Origin: Planctomycetaceae bacterium
GTDB taxonomy: Bacteria; Planctomycetota; Planctomycetia; Pirellulales; Pirellulaceae
Direction: 5' to 3'
Assembly (NCBI GenBank): GCA_005798335.1
Contig: SYJV01000533.1
Location: 1 to 64,000, forward strand
DNA length: 64,000 nucleotides
This document shows, in pieces, positions 44,999 to 54,140 of this stretch (the stretch's first letter is position 1; each line of letters begins with the position of its first letter). The notes beneath the pieces were generated by a model that saw only the letters and a program-made list of their open reading frames with translations, had not been told where the DNA came from and searched no databases. The position numbers and the translations under genes are program-made.

Positions 44999-47119
44999 AT
45001 GTTTTCCTTTAGTGATCAGCCATTCCAATCGAATCGCCCGATCGCCCGGAGAGAGATACTGCGAGTTGGAAGTCTATGTGCCGCAGGATTATCGGTGCCC
45101 AATTTGTTGTGCGCCAGCGATCCAAAGAAAGTCCGTCCGTCTGCGGACAATATGTTTGGGCGAGCCAAGAACATCATCTTCTTATTTCTTGCAGGCGGGC
45201 CTCCACAACACGAGACGTTCGATCCCAAACCCTTAGCGCCGGCAGAAATCCGTGGTCCGTTTCAGCCGATCAGTACTAACATTCCAGGAATCCAGTTTTG
45301 CGAGCTTCTTCCGCGCACTGCCAGCATGGCGGACAAACTAGCCATTTGTCGCTCATTATCGACAGACGACAACAACCACGATGGTTCGGGCTATCAAGTG
45401 CTTACGGGCTACAAGTACATTGGACCAAATTCCCGGACGATTCAGCCGACGGATTGGCCATATTTCGGATCGATCATCAAGCGATATCGCCCCAGCGAGC
45501 TGCTGCCGCCGCTTTCGACGGCATGGATCCCAGACCTGTTTCGACTCAACGAGAGCGTTACGCCAGCAGGTCAAACCGGCGGATTCATGGGAGGAATTTG
45601 GGATCCAGATCGATTTGTTGGAGATCCATCTCAGGCTAATTACGAAGCGCCGGGGATCAGGTTGGGACCTCTCGGCGTAACGGATATTCGCCGACGGTGG
45701 GAATTGCTTTCTCAGATCGAACAACCGCTCGAAACATCAACGCGCCGTGTGGCCACTGCACGATACGACAACTACCAACAGCAGGCCTTTCAATTGCTAA
45801 CGTCGGGAAAAGCTCAAGAGGCTTTCGCAGTCCACCGTGAACCCACACGAATCCGTTTGCGCTATGGCATGAACGCATGGGGCCAAAGCGTGTTGCTGGC
45901 ACGACGACTGATCGAGGCTGGTGTACGATTGGTTCACGTTCAATGGCCGCGTGAACCAGGCGACAATGCCGTCGACAATCCCTTGTGGGATACTCATGCA
46001 CAGAATGCGGACCGCGTAGAGGATGTTCTGTGTCCTCAATTTGACCTGGGCTTTTCTGCGCTGATTGAAGATCTTGACCAACGTGGTTTGCTGGACGAAA
46101 CACTAGTTGTGGCAATTGGAGAATTCGGGCGTACTCCCAAGATCAACAGTAAGGGAGGGCGTGATCATTGGGGACACGTGTTCAGTTTCGTATTGGCGGG
46201 TGCGGGAATCAGCGGTGGGCAAGTCTATGGTGCCAGCGATCGACACGGCGGCTACCCGCTTGAAAATCGCGTTTCGGCCGGAGATTTCACTGCAACCCTG
46301 TTTCACCTGGTCGGACTCGATCATGAATCCAAATTTCGGGATCAACAGGGTAGAGAACATTTGCTCACCAACGGCCGGCCGATATTCAAGATGCTTGGTG
46401 TCGAGCCTGCTACGAAAGAGCGAATGACCAGCTCGGGCGATGTCGCAAGAATTCCACCGTTTGATCCTCAACTGACCTTGATGCACTCCGCTTTTTCCTC
46501 TGCCGCACCGATGCGCCCGCTCGATGCGCCGTCGCGCCCTAAGGGTTGGCGAGCTAGTCCCATTCTAGGTGCCGATGAAAGCGGGTTAGGAGTTTGGCAA
46601 GTCGGCCAGCTCGCATTCGTCGGTGTTCGTAACTTGGGCCATTCGGCAGCCAAGATCTTCGAGCGAGGCGCTGCGGCGATTATAGCTCAAGAAGTACGCA
46701 GCCCGTTCGCTGGTAAGTACCGGTTGGCAGTGCGATTGCGGCCTGAGACGCCTACCTGGAAAGACTTTGATGAACTATTTGCCAAGCACTTTGTGTGTCG
46801 CTTGGAGTTCTTTGAATTCACCGATGTCAACAAATCTGCGGCTGCTCGCAAAGAACTGGCCAGTCTCAACTTTCTGCCCACATCGGCCAATTCAATCGAA
46901 GATTTTCAAACCATCGTCTTGGAGAAAGAGTTCGTCAACCCCAAACCGGGCGCGAACTTCTCGTTTGGGCTCGGCCTAGGAATCGCAATAGTAGTCGAGA
47001 AGATTTCCAGCGGGTCTCCGAAATTGCCAGACTTGGGTCCGATAGCAATTGGCTTGAGGGTACTCGACTTCAAGCTCGAATTCCAAGGCAAGCCGCGCGA
47101 TGAAAACGTAACCGTTTGA
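44999..47119 (+). CDS. DUF1501 protein with a long C-terminal extension
   Basis: 706 aa from the ATG at 44999, chosen over a TTG at 44984 because GGAG lies between them. The N-terminus has a twin-arginine-like leader (ARREILRVGSLCAAGLSVPN). DUF1501 segments are KNIIFLFLAGGPPQHETFDP, LAICRSLSTDDNNHDGSGYQ, VAIGEFGRTPKIN and GGRDHWGHVFSFVLAGAGI. The usual domain ends near residue 470; the remaining ~230 residues are not recognised and look globular. The partner PSCyt1 gene seen with the copy at 16149 is not adjacent here. Confidence 0.9.
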   Translation: MFSFSDQPFQSNRPIARREILRVGSLCAAGLSVPNLLCASDPKKVRPSADNMFGRAKNIIFLFLAGGPPQHETFDPKPLAPAEIRGPFQPISTNIPGIQFCELLPRTASMADKLAICRSLSTDDNNHDGSGYQVLTGYKYIGPNSRTIQPTDWPYFGSIIKRYRPSELLPPLSTAWIPDLFRLNESVTPAGQTGGFMGGIWDPDRFVGDPSQANYEAPGIRLGPLGVTDIRRRWELLSQIEQPLETSTRRVATARYDNYQQQAFQLLTSGKAQEAFAVHREPTRIRLRYGMNAWGQSVLLARRLIEAGVRLVHVQWPREPGDNAVDNPLWDTHAQNADRVEDVLCPQFDLGFSALIEDLDQRGLLDETLVVAIGEFGRTPKINSKGGRDHWGHVFSFVLAGAGISGGQVYGASDRHGGYPLENRVSAGDFTATLFHLVGLDHESKFRDQQGREHLLTNGRPIFKMLGVEPATKERMTSSGDVARIPPFDPQLTLMHSAFSSAAPMRPLDAPSRPKGWRASPILGADESGLGVWQVGQLAFVGVRNLGHSAAKIFERGAAAIIAQEVRSPFAGKYRLAVRLRPETPTWKDFDELFAKHFVCRLEFFEFTDVNKSAAARKELASLNFLPTSANSIEDFQTIVLEKEFVNPKPGANFSFGLGLGIAIVVEKISSGSPKLPDLGPIAIGLRVLDFKLEFQGKPRDENVTV

Positions 47120-47366
47120 GCAGCGTACTCGTTGATGATCGCAACAAATCGAATCGTCCGCGTCAGTTACATTTTTGAATTGGGTGAATCTTCACAAATG
47201 CCGGAATTCAATGCAGTTTTCGGTTCAAATCGCTGCTCACCCGTAGTGGCACATTGCAGCACTACGAATCGAGACAATATCTCTCTTAGCCATGGTGGTG
47301 TGGCGCTCTATGTTAGGCTATTTTGAGGCGGAATCGGGCCGAACTGTCTACGGAGGAGTCGCGAGA

Positions 47367-48707
47367 ATGGTGAATGTTTCAAAATACGAGCAAGCCGAGC
47401 GCGAAAAGCGCGAGTTACAACGTCTCCCAGATGAATTTTCCGATAGTGACATCCAAGAGTGGATAAATCGCTTGTTCATTGAGGAGGAGGATCCCGTCAG
47501 TAAAAGGCGAATTGAGTTACTTCGCACCGATGCTCTACCATTTCTCGTCAAAGCTCTGGAAGATCCGCGGATTGGCGTGGTGAAGTTCGCACAGTCGAAC
47601 CGAGCATTCACGGCTCGTTCGCCACTCGAGAGAATCGTCCTCTTATTGTCGCGATTGCGCGCCTATGATGCAGTGCCCGCGTTGGTGCGGCTTATGGAAC
47701 ATCGCGACAGTCATTTTCGTCGGTTCGCGGCCAAAGGATTGGGGAGTATTGGCACACCCGGGTGTATCGCTCCCATGCTGCGAGCGCTCAGTGAAAAGGA
47801 AGATGAAGTGATTCAGGGCGCTTTGGGAGGCATCTTGGCCGGTTCAATATGTGGCAGTGGCACGCCAGAGTTCTTAGACTCGATGTTTCCCGCGATTATA
47901 AAACTATTGAATCGTCAGGTAGAGTTCACGCTGCCTTCGGCGGCGGGCATGTTGTTAACGATTGACGCGGAATCCGCAGTGCCAGTGCTGTTATCGCCAA
48001 AATACTTTTCCGCCAATAATCCCGAAGTGCACTCTCTGATCGCGGCGTTAAATTTGAAGGATTACCTCGTACCCCACCACATCCTGTTGCCGTTCATGGA
48101 CGCAATTCGCCCCCGCGCGCAAAGATATCCATTCAACTTTGCCTACGGCGAAGCACTTATTGCCTATGCCAACAATCCCGATGCTAACGCTCGCAATACT
48201 ATTCGCGCCGCGCTGCGATCACGAAATGAAACGATTCATGAGTTCGCCGCTGAGGCGATGGAATTGTTCTACGGTGTCGACTATGCCATTGGATCCGTAG
48301 TAGTGGAGTACCAAAGAACGGGGTTTGATTCGATGACTGGACCGCAGCGACATTACCTAGCGGTGACCGAGTACAACGAAGTCTGCGAAGACGATCACCA
48401 CGCTCATTACTTTATGGGATCGTCAGGCGACCACTGGCCCGATGCGTTGGAAGGGTTCAAAGCGATGGGGGCCATAAATCGGGCAAGGATTTTAGAAGGC
48501 GCGACGCAGTTGTTTGGCCCCACGGGACCGTCCACCGATCAAGACATTCGTCGGCAGCAGCTCGAGAGCTTTTCGCCACGCCAGGACGAAATGTTGATGG
48601 AATTCGATGAAGCCTACTTCAGGAACTACCCATTGGAAAACTTGTCGACTCTAATGTCTCGATACGCGACCGCGTTCAATCATCATTTCACGCCAGTGAA
48701 ACACTAG
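47367..48707 (+). CDS. HEAT-repeat protein
   Basis: 446 aa from the ATG at 47367, which has GGAGGAG eight nt upstream; the ORF track starts 25 codons earlier. Several HEAT-like helical pairs are visible (AVPALVRLMEHRDSHFRRFA, AAKGLGSIGTPGCIAPMLRA, EKEDEVIQGALGGILAG). The last ~100 residues are less regular. It is a protein-binding scaffold, probably cytoplasmic. No partner is obvious from context. Confidence 0.75.
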   Translation: MVNVSKYEQAEREKRELQRLPDEFSDSDIQEWINRLFIEEEDPVSKRRIELLRTDALPFLVKALEDPRIGVVKFAQSNRAFTARSPLERIVLLLSRLRAYDAVPALVRLMEHRDSHFRRFAAKGLGSIGTPGCIAPMLRALSEKEDEVIQGALGGILAGSICGSGTPEFLDSMFPAIIKLLNRQVEFTLPSAAGMLLTIDAESAVPVLLSPKYFSANNPEVHSLIAALNLKDYLVPHHILLPFMDAIRPRAQRYPFNFAYGEALIAYANNPDANARNTIRAALRSRNETIHEFAAEAMELFYGVDYAIGSVVVEYQRTGFDSMTGPQRHYLAVTEYNEVCEDDHHAHYFMGSSGDHWPDALEGFKAMGAINRARILEGATQLFGPTGPSTDQDIRRQQLESFSPRQDEMLMEFDEAYFRNYPLENLSTLMSRYATAFNHHFTPVKH

Positions 48708-48758
48708 GTATACGGTACGCCCAGTTCCGCATCAGTCCCAACGGGACCGTTCTAATCC

Positions 48759-48880
48759 CAATACCGTTCAACGAACGTGGGATAAGCTTCCAGCTTGTCA
48801 ATATCTTGTGCAAGCAATGGCGAAACTCCGCTACAGGTTGACAAGCTGGAAGCTTATCCCACGTTCGTTGAACGGTATTG
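48759..48880. mobile_element. MITE-like element family A, copy 2 (inverted orientation)
   Basis: 122 bp from CAATACCGTT to AACGGTATTG, with near-perfect inverted arms of about 44 bp (…GTGGGATAAGCTTCCAGCTT). The asymmetric centre reads ATATCTTGTGCAAGCAATGG, the reverse of copies 1 and 3, so this copy lies in the opposite orientation. Flanks are GTTCTAATCC and GGCCTAATCC, an imperfect 10-bp duplication (8 of 10 match). No ORF. It lies 51 bp after the HEAT gene and could also act as a terminator hairpin. Confidence 0.88.
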
Positions 48881-48883
48881 GGC

Positions 48884-49507
48884 CTAATCCCATGTGAATC
48901 GTTCGTCCAATGACAATTCATGCAGAACGAAAGGCAAGGATGCTTGCTGCGGTTGCCAACGCAGCCATGGTAGCCGAAATTGGACTGCTTCGAGTTTCGC
49001 TTGGCGGCAACGAATTCGCGCCAGTCGCTGTGGCTCGCGAGCGCTGGGTGTCGAGCACGGCGCAATCGTTATTTCCTGAAGTCCCTCGACGTGAAGCACC
49101 GCCGATGCCAGTGCGAATGACAACGACTCACTCCATATTTTGCCTTCCAACAGCGCAACGTCCGGCGATGCGGTAAACGAATCTCCAGGCATTGATCGTC
49201 GATCGAACCACCGCTTGGTAAGGATCGCTCGATCAATTACTGTCCGATAGTCGGCTTTCGCTCCGCGAAAGCAAGGTCCTTTCGCGGAGCGAAGGGCGAC
49301 TATCATTTGTCGAGCGATCCTAAGCTGGCTGCGAGAAAAGTCGGGCGCAGGCAATGACCAGATTGGTCCGAAAGATCGCATTAGGGAATTTAGTTTCAAT
49401 CGCCGTTTGTTGGTGCTGGTCCATTCAGTTGGGACCATGTAACAATACCGGACAAACTCGAGCCCCAAGCCGCGCCGCACCACACGCGACGTTGAGCGCC
49501 GCGCCAC
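48884..49507 (-). other. Doubtful ORF spanning a palindromic repeat
   Basis: A 207-aa frame is open but its composition is irregular, no family is recognised, it begins with a non-ATG codon, and it contains the palindromic element at 49221-49321. It ends 3 bp from MITE copy 2. Most likely it is a chance frame or a remnant in repeat-rich intergenic DNA (48708-49593). Confidence 0.2.
49221..49321. repeat. Palindromic intergenic repeat, family D (CGGAGCGAA type)
   Basis: The left arm AGGATCGCTCGA, then GATAGTCG and TTTCGCTCCGCGAAAG, is mirrored on the right as CTTTCGCGGAGCGAA, CGACTATC and TCGAGCGATCCT, with small unpaired bulges. It forms a ~100-bp imperfect hairpin with an inner self-complementary CTTTCG-CGAAAG pair. 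Similar CGGAGCGAA repeats are frequent in Pirellula-like genomes, as far as I recall. Non-coding. Confidence 0.75.
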
Positions 49508-49593
49508 CGGAATCGTCTTCGATCTCGCACCAATGTGTCCTGTTGCTCCTACACATTCGGTCGAATTTCTTAATCCTGGTACTTATTTCAGGA

Positions 49594-51180
49594 CTATTCC
49601 TTACACGCAGACCTGATCAGCGTGCTTGGCGAGTCGGCATCGGTTTCCCAAATTGATCGCGAGCTGCCATACTTGTCGATCACCATTTGCCGCCAATCGT
49701 CACGACAGCTTCGCGCCCAGATAATTTGCGACTCAGCGATATTGGCTAAGTTGTAAACCCACTCTTGGTGAACGTTATGGTTCTCGCGGTAGTGCACGAA
49801 CACAAGGTGCTTGCCACCAATCCCGTTGAGTTGTGCTTCGATTTTAAAACGTCGCATGGACCACTCTTGCGACTCGGCGGCATGGCTTTCGGTCATGACC
49901 CAAACAATCGACAACAGCGAATACGCCGCTACGGTTGCGACAATGAACCTTGGGCGGATTTTCGCCAAGCAAGCGACTCGACGCAGGGCAAGGGTTGCCA
50001 AGATCGCTAGCCACGGAACGATGGGTGCCAAATAGTGCGGAGCAGACCAATGCGTAATACTGGTAGCGGTCACAAGCGAAATGACTCCCAGCACGGACCA
50101 GCGCACCAGACTACTTACTCGCCACAGCACGATTGCAAAACAGGGGACAATTGCCAGCCACCAGCCCCAGAAATCTCGAATCATCGCTAGGCGCTGGAAG
50201 ACTCCTCGGAGGAATCCGGCCACACCGGTGTAGCGCGAGTACTCGCCGACGGACCACGAGTTAATTTTTTCGAACAGAGCAGGCATTGAGTTCTCGCCAG
50301 TCGTTGCCATTTCCGGCGCTTGTGTTGCTTGAGTAATGAACAATGGTGCCACTGCATACTGAGCTTCGTGAAGTTGATAAGGCATACATAACCATGAGCC
50401 GGTGGTCGCAAAATTGTGCGCAGCAATGACGATGATCGCTAGCGTAATGCAAGGTAGGCCGCCCAGGGAGGCTGTCATCAAACGCCGAGCGGTTATCTGA
50501 CCTTCGATGCCCCAGTGCCAAACTAAACTCCCCAGGCACAGCGCTGTGAAGATAAGGCCTTCAAATGGTCGGCATAACGACATCAGTCCGATTCCGAAGC
50601 CTAGTATGATCGAAGCAAATATCGAGTTCCTTTTCCTCAATCGAACGACCGAGCCCACGATGATGGATGCCGCAGTTGCTGTCAACCAGCCGTTCATGTA
50701 ACTCCGAGACCATTCAGTATGCATGGCAGGATGCAGCGCGATCAACATTCCTCCGATCAGTGCCCAGCGACGTGGTACCACTGCAGCCAATGTCCACGTA
50801 ATTGCGGCAGAACAAAATCCGGCTCCTAACCAAAGCCCAGCGGTGGGAGTTCCGAAGAGGACCCAGCCCAAGGCTAGAAGCGCACCTGGCCCGAGAGGGT
50901 ATTTTGATGAATACGTTGGCACCAAGATCGTATGGAAAGATTGAAACGCCTGCCAAGCTTCTGGAGTCGGATTGGACAATCGACCGTGGCGCAGAGTATC
51001 GGCGAGTAGCAGATGACTGAACTCGTCATGGATGCTCGGCACCGGCCACCGCACCCAAGACAGTACCATCGCGATGAAAAACCCCAGCAAGCCGACAGCA
51101 CCGAGCATGAATCCATAGTGACGGCGGGCAACAGCTCGTGTGTAACACTGAGCGTTTCGCTGCCTGATTGATATGCGCAT
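49594..51180 (-). CDS. Multi-TM glycosyltransferase-like protein (GT39/ArnT-type GT-C fold)
   Basis: 528 aa from the ATG at 51180, 20 nt after the GT2 stop; the longer ORF start is rejected. A first membrane helix (GFMLGAVGLLGFFIAMVLSW) is followed by an outer loop with VPSIHDEFSHLLLADTLRHG, which has the conserved acidic pair of GT-C enzymes, then about ten further helices and a soluble C-terminal part. Such enzymes move a sugar from a polyprenyl-phosphate donor to an acceptor on the periplasmic side. Donor and acceptor unknown. It pairs with the GT2 gene, which could make that donor. Confidence 0.82.
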   Translation of the reverse strand: MRISIRQRNAQCYTRAVARRHYGFMLGAVGLLGFFIAMVLSWVRWPVPSIHDEFSHLLLADTLRHGRLSNPTPEAWQAFQSFHTILVPTYSSKYPLGPGALLALGWVLFGTPTAGLWLGAGFCSAAITWTLAAVVPRRWALIGGMLIALHPAMHTEWSRSYMNGWLTATAASIIVGSVVRLRKRNSIFASIILGFGIGLMSLCRPFEGLIFTALCLGSLVWHWGIEGQITARRLMTASLGGLPCITLAIIVIAAHNFATTGSWLCMPYQLHEAQYAVAPLFITQATQAPEMATTGENSMPALFEKINSWSVGEYSRYTGVAGFLRGVFQRLAMIRDFWGWWLAIVPCFAIVLWRVSSLVRWSVLGVISLVTATSITHWSAPHYLAPIVPWLAILATLALRRVACLAKIRPRFIVATVAAYSLLSIVWVMTESHAAESQEWSMRRFKIEAQLNGIGGKHLVFVHYRENHNVHQEWVYNLANIAESQIIWARSCRDDWRQMVIDKYGSSRSIWETDADSPSTLIRSACKE

Positions 51181-51200
51181 CGCACTGTCGGCTACAACGC

Positions 51201-52619
51201 TCACTTTCGAGCAAGCCGCAAGACGCTTAGCAGAAAACTGCTCGCCGCAGCTTGAACACCCAAGGCCACCGCACCAACGGCAGGAATCAATGTCCGCATA
51301 GTGTGCGAATAATCTAAGGGCCCAAATCCACTGCTGGCCCACGACAACGCTTGCCAGGATACTGCGCACGAGCCAGCAAACATTAATCCGACAGACACCG
51401 ACAAGCAGAGTTCGAGTGTGAAAATGCGGGAGAGTTTATCCAAACGGCGGTCGCGAGGTAGCAAGCCTTCGCTCCCAGCAAACGTCTTGGCCAAAACCGC
51501 ACACCAAATCATTTGAGCTCCGACGAGTATTGCCAGCATCGCGACCAGCATCGTGTGCGCGTCAAATTGAACACCGAATACGTTTGCGCGGCAGCATGCC
51601 AGCGCGAATCCGATGCAACCGTACAATGCGGTCGATAAACCCGGTATGAGAAAGGTCCAACGCGGACTTTGCAGCATGAAGAACCGTAGCGTTCGCCAAC
51701 CATCCCGGAAGGTGCGCAGGTGGGGACCGCGTGAGCGCCGTCCGTCAGGATAAAGTGTGATGGGGATCTCGGAGATGCGAGCATCGAACAGTCGACTCTT
51801 GATGATCATCTCCGTTGCAAACTCCATCCCAGTGCAACGCAGATCCAGTCGGTTGTACAAGTCTCGGCGAAAACCTCGCATGCCACAGTAAACATCATGA
51901 ACGGGTGCTCGAAACATGTTCCGCACCATCCATGTCAATACCGGATTGCCCCACTGATGGAGCACGGGCATTGCTCCTGGCATGATACGACCGCCACCGT
52001 TTGGTAGTCGGCATCCCTGCACCAGGTCGGCCCCTTCGGTCAGCTTGCGGTAGAACTTGAGCGTGTCCGTAAAATCGTAGCTATCGTCTGCATCCGCCAT
52101 GACAATATACTTCCCACGTGAGGCAGCGATACCGGCCATCAGCGCAGCACCGTACCCTCGCTGGGAAACATGGACCACTTGTGCACCAAGCGTTTCAGCG
52201 ATTTCGATCGAATCATCGCGGCTGCCATTGTCGGCGACAATTACTTCCCCAACGATTCCAAGTTTTTCGATAGCGTATTTGGCTTTTAAGACGCAATTGC
52301 CGACAGTGTCTGCTTCATCCAGGCATGGCATGATGATGCTTAATTCAATCGGTTCAACGATTGGTTCAGCTAGCGCGATTGACTCCACACGCCCGACATG
52401 CTGAGTATGCGTCTGCTCAATTGCATCATCCAATTGGAAAGCAGCCCCAGCCAGTCTGTCCGCTGCGGCATCCACAGCCAACAAATCGACCAAGTGGTCG
52501 AATTGATGCTCCATCTCTTGTCGATTGCCTGAGGACTTGCCTCGTCCTGGCAAGGAAATGTCGAGCAGTTCTTTTTGATTGTTGACGTTGGCGAGGAACT
52601 GGGTGGATGAACCGCTCAT
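51201..52619 (-). CDS. GT2 glycosyltransferase with C-terminal membrane region (polyprenyl-phosphate sugar synthase-like)
   Basis: 472 aa. After ~95 residues of unassigned N-terminus, the GT2 domain begins LSIIMPCLDEADTVGNCV; VIVADNGSRDDS and MADADDSYDF (DxD-like) follow, with RGYGAALMAGIAASRGKYIV and a WRTLRFFMLQSPRW junction. Four hydrophobic segments close the protein (about 340-470). This is the DPM1/GtrB-like arrangement that transfers a sugar from a nucleotide donor to polyprenyl phosphate. Transcribed just ahead of the GT-C gene. Confidence 0.88.
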   Translation of the reverse strand: MSGSSTQFLANVNNQKELLDISLPGRGKSSGNRQEMEHQFDHLVDLLAVDAAADRLAGAAFQLDDAIEQTHTQHVGRVESIALAEPIVEPIELSIIMPCLDEADTVGNCVLKAKYAIEKLGIVGEVIVADNGSRDDSIEIAETLGAQVVHVSQRGYGAALMAGIAASRGKYIVMADADDSYDFTDTLKFYRKLTEGADLVQGCRLPNGGGRIMPGAMPVLHQWGNPVLTWMVRNMFRAPVHDVYCGMRGFRRDLYNRLDLRCTGMEFATEMIIKSRLFDARISEIPITLYPDGRRSRGPHLRTFRDGWRTLRFFMLQSPRWTFLIPGLSTALYGCIGFALACCRANVFGVQFDAHTMLVAMLAILVGAQMIWCAVLAKTFAGSEGLLPRDRRLDKLSRIFTLELCLSVSVGLMFAGSCAVSWQALSWASSGFGPLDYSHTMRTLIPAVGAVALGVQAAASSFLLSVLRLARK

Positions 52620-52854
52620 TGCTGGAACTCATCGTTGGTGACACGTTTCGACAAAAGACCTTTATGAAACGTAAATCACACAGCGGGCCGGTCAAATGGT
52701 CTGGCCTGCTTTGGCGCTACCTTGCATGCCAATGGTAGCGACTGTATCGATTGGAGCGGTTGTCGATCAAGATTCAAGCATGCGGCAGACTAAATTGGCA
52801 ACATGCGCGCCTGTCATTCGCCGTCGATGTCGAGCAAGAACATTCGCCCCGAAC
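52620..52854. other. Region upstream of the GT2 gene
   Basis: No ORF or RNA gene supported on either strand in this stretch. It should contain the GT2 promoter (minus strand). The inverted repeat at 52855-52879 borders it. Confidence 0.4.
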
Positions 52855-52879
52855 GATCGGTGTAGAATTTACACCGATC
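52855..52879. promoter_or_regulatory. Perfect inverted repeat, possible operator
   Basis: GATCGGTGTA and TACACCGATC are exact 10-bp arms separated by GAATT. No T-run follows on either strand, so a terminator is less likely. It lies 78 bp past the XRE regulator stop and ~236 bp before the GT2 start. Symmetric spacing of this kind suits a dimeric regulator; the binding protein is unknown. Confidence 0.4.
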
Positions 52880-52956
52880 ATGTCAGTAGTTCAGTTGCGA
52901 ATGCATTTGTTGATGATCAGCTAAGTTCAACTGAGACGAGAGATTGGAGGTTTCCA

Positions 52957-53541
52957 TTATTCAGTACGTTCAAGCAACTCGGTCGAAATCGGCTGTTCTA
53001 AGATTCTGCTCAGAATGTCAGTTCCACGACGTGAACCAAATTGTGGCCAAGCACCGATGTCGCGCAATTCCGGCATCAACTGCTCCAACTGCTCACACAA
53101 CATCTCGGACAGCCGACGAACTCGCGTCGCGGATTTGAGCTCCCGAATTGCTGCTGCAGTTTTCATAATGCGTACCAACTGAGCACGCTCCTTAACCGGC
53201 CGAGATAACGGATCGCAATCGCTTTCGACGAGATCCGCAATGGGAACATCCAACGCCTCTTGCCAAGCCAATAACTGGCGTAGGCTTAGGTTGTAATTGG
53301 GTTTCTCCTGCTCCCTCAATGTCTTTACGTCGAGGCCCGTTCGGCGGGCAATCGTGCGCAGCGAAACCCCTTGCTGTTTTCGTACCTCTGCAATTCGATT
53401 CAGGATTCGAGGCTCTCGTTTCTCACGATTTTCCTTGCCATCCGTTTCATAATCAGTTTGTGTTGAGCATCCTAATCCCGAATCTGTTACTCCAATTGCT
53501 GCATGTTCCAAACAAAATACGCTAGCCAGAACCGACGACAT
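52957..53541 (-). CDS. XRE-family HTH transcriptional regulator
   Basis: 194 aa from the ATG at 53541, preceded by AAGGAG at 6-nt spacing, one of the best Shine-Dalgarno sites in the window; the ORF track's GTG at 53664 lacks one. After ~45 unassigned residues the HTH reads LNRIAEVRKQQGVSLRTIAR, then RTGLDVKTLREQE (recognition helix) and NLSLRQLLAWQEALDVPIADL. The C-terminal half is helical and probably dimerises. Target unknown; the palindrome at 52855 is a candidate site. Confidence 0.85.
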   Translation of the reverse strand: MSSVLASVFCLEHAAIGVTDSGLGCSTQTDYETDGKENREKREPRILNRIAEVRKQQGVSLRTIARRTGLDVKTLREQEKPNYNLSLRQLLAWQEALDVPIADLVESDCDPLSRPVKERAQLVRIMKTAAAIRELKSATRVRRLSEMLCEQLEQLMPELRDIGAWPQFGSRRGTDILSRILEQPISTELLERTE

Positions 53542-53890
53542 TAAGTTCTCCTTGTGTGCCCGAGGTTCCCCCACCACTGAGAGAGCGGACGGACGCACAC
53601 CCGAACCGCAACCGACCATTTCGACAGCCTTTTCAGACGAAAAGTTCCCCAACTCTTTACACACTTCGGCTTATTTAATCCACCTAAAAGTGTGTATTTT
53701 CGCCCGGCAAGCTGACACTCTTTAGCGAAGCAGATCTCACGAATGGTCTCATCAAATTTCGAAATTTTTCGCCAAAAGCGTATCTTGCTCTGAAACATTT
53801 CAGAGAGCTCACGCACGTAATCGATGGCCGATGCGCTCAAATCGCTGGTCAACCGCTCATAAAGCGAGCGGCAGATAGTTTCTTACCAAG
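53542..53890. other. Upstream region of the XRE gene
   Basis: About 350 bp without a supported gene. A minus ORF (53541-53852) is open but looks like random sequence. The AAGGAG ribosome site is at its left end. Confidence 0.4.
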
Positions 53891-54140
53891 ACAAGCCCGA
53901 AGCACTAGCGAGTGTATGCCAGGATTGACGCACTCGCATTGCGCATCGGGCTTGTATTCGCTTAGGCCCAATACCGTTCAACGAACGTGGGATAAGCTTC
54001 CAGCTTGTCAACCTGTAGCGGAGTTTCGCCATTGCTTGCACAAGATATTGACAAGCTGGAAGCTTATCCCACGTTCGTTGAACGGTATTGCGCTTAGGCC
54101 TTGGTAAATTCCCATCTGCTGCTCGCCCAAGTAGGCGAGT
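53891..54140. repeat. Palindromic repeat family B, interrupted by MITE copy 3
   Basis: ACAAGCCCGAAGCACTAGCG and its inverted partner CGCATTGCGCATCGGGCTTG form a hairpin at 53891-53955. The family sequence then continues beyond the inserted MITE with AAATTCCCATCTGCTGCTCG at about 54106-54125, matching the window start (ATTCCCATCTGCCGCTCG). Removing the MITE and one copy of CGCTTAGGCC restores a continuous repeat. Confidence 0.75.
53969..54090. mobile_element. MITE-like element family A, copy 3, with perfect 10-bp target duplication
   Basis: 122 bp, CAATACCGTTCAACGAACGT to the matching inverted end, in the same orientation as copy 1. Immediately outside on both sides is CGCTTAGGCC (53959-53968 and 54091-54100), an exact 10-bp direct repeat, which is what a transposition event leaves. 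The element has no ORF of its own, so a transposase must act in trans if the family is mobile. Confidence 0.93.

Noticed and set aside
53916-54107. 63-aa ORF inside MITE copy 3 (also seen as part of 48688-49065 on the minus strand)
   Set aside because: The same peptide appears because the MITE sequence is repeated; the element is a palindrome, and the frame uses flanking DNA for its start.
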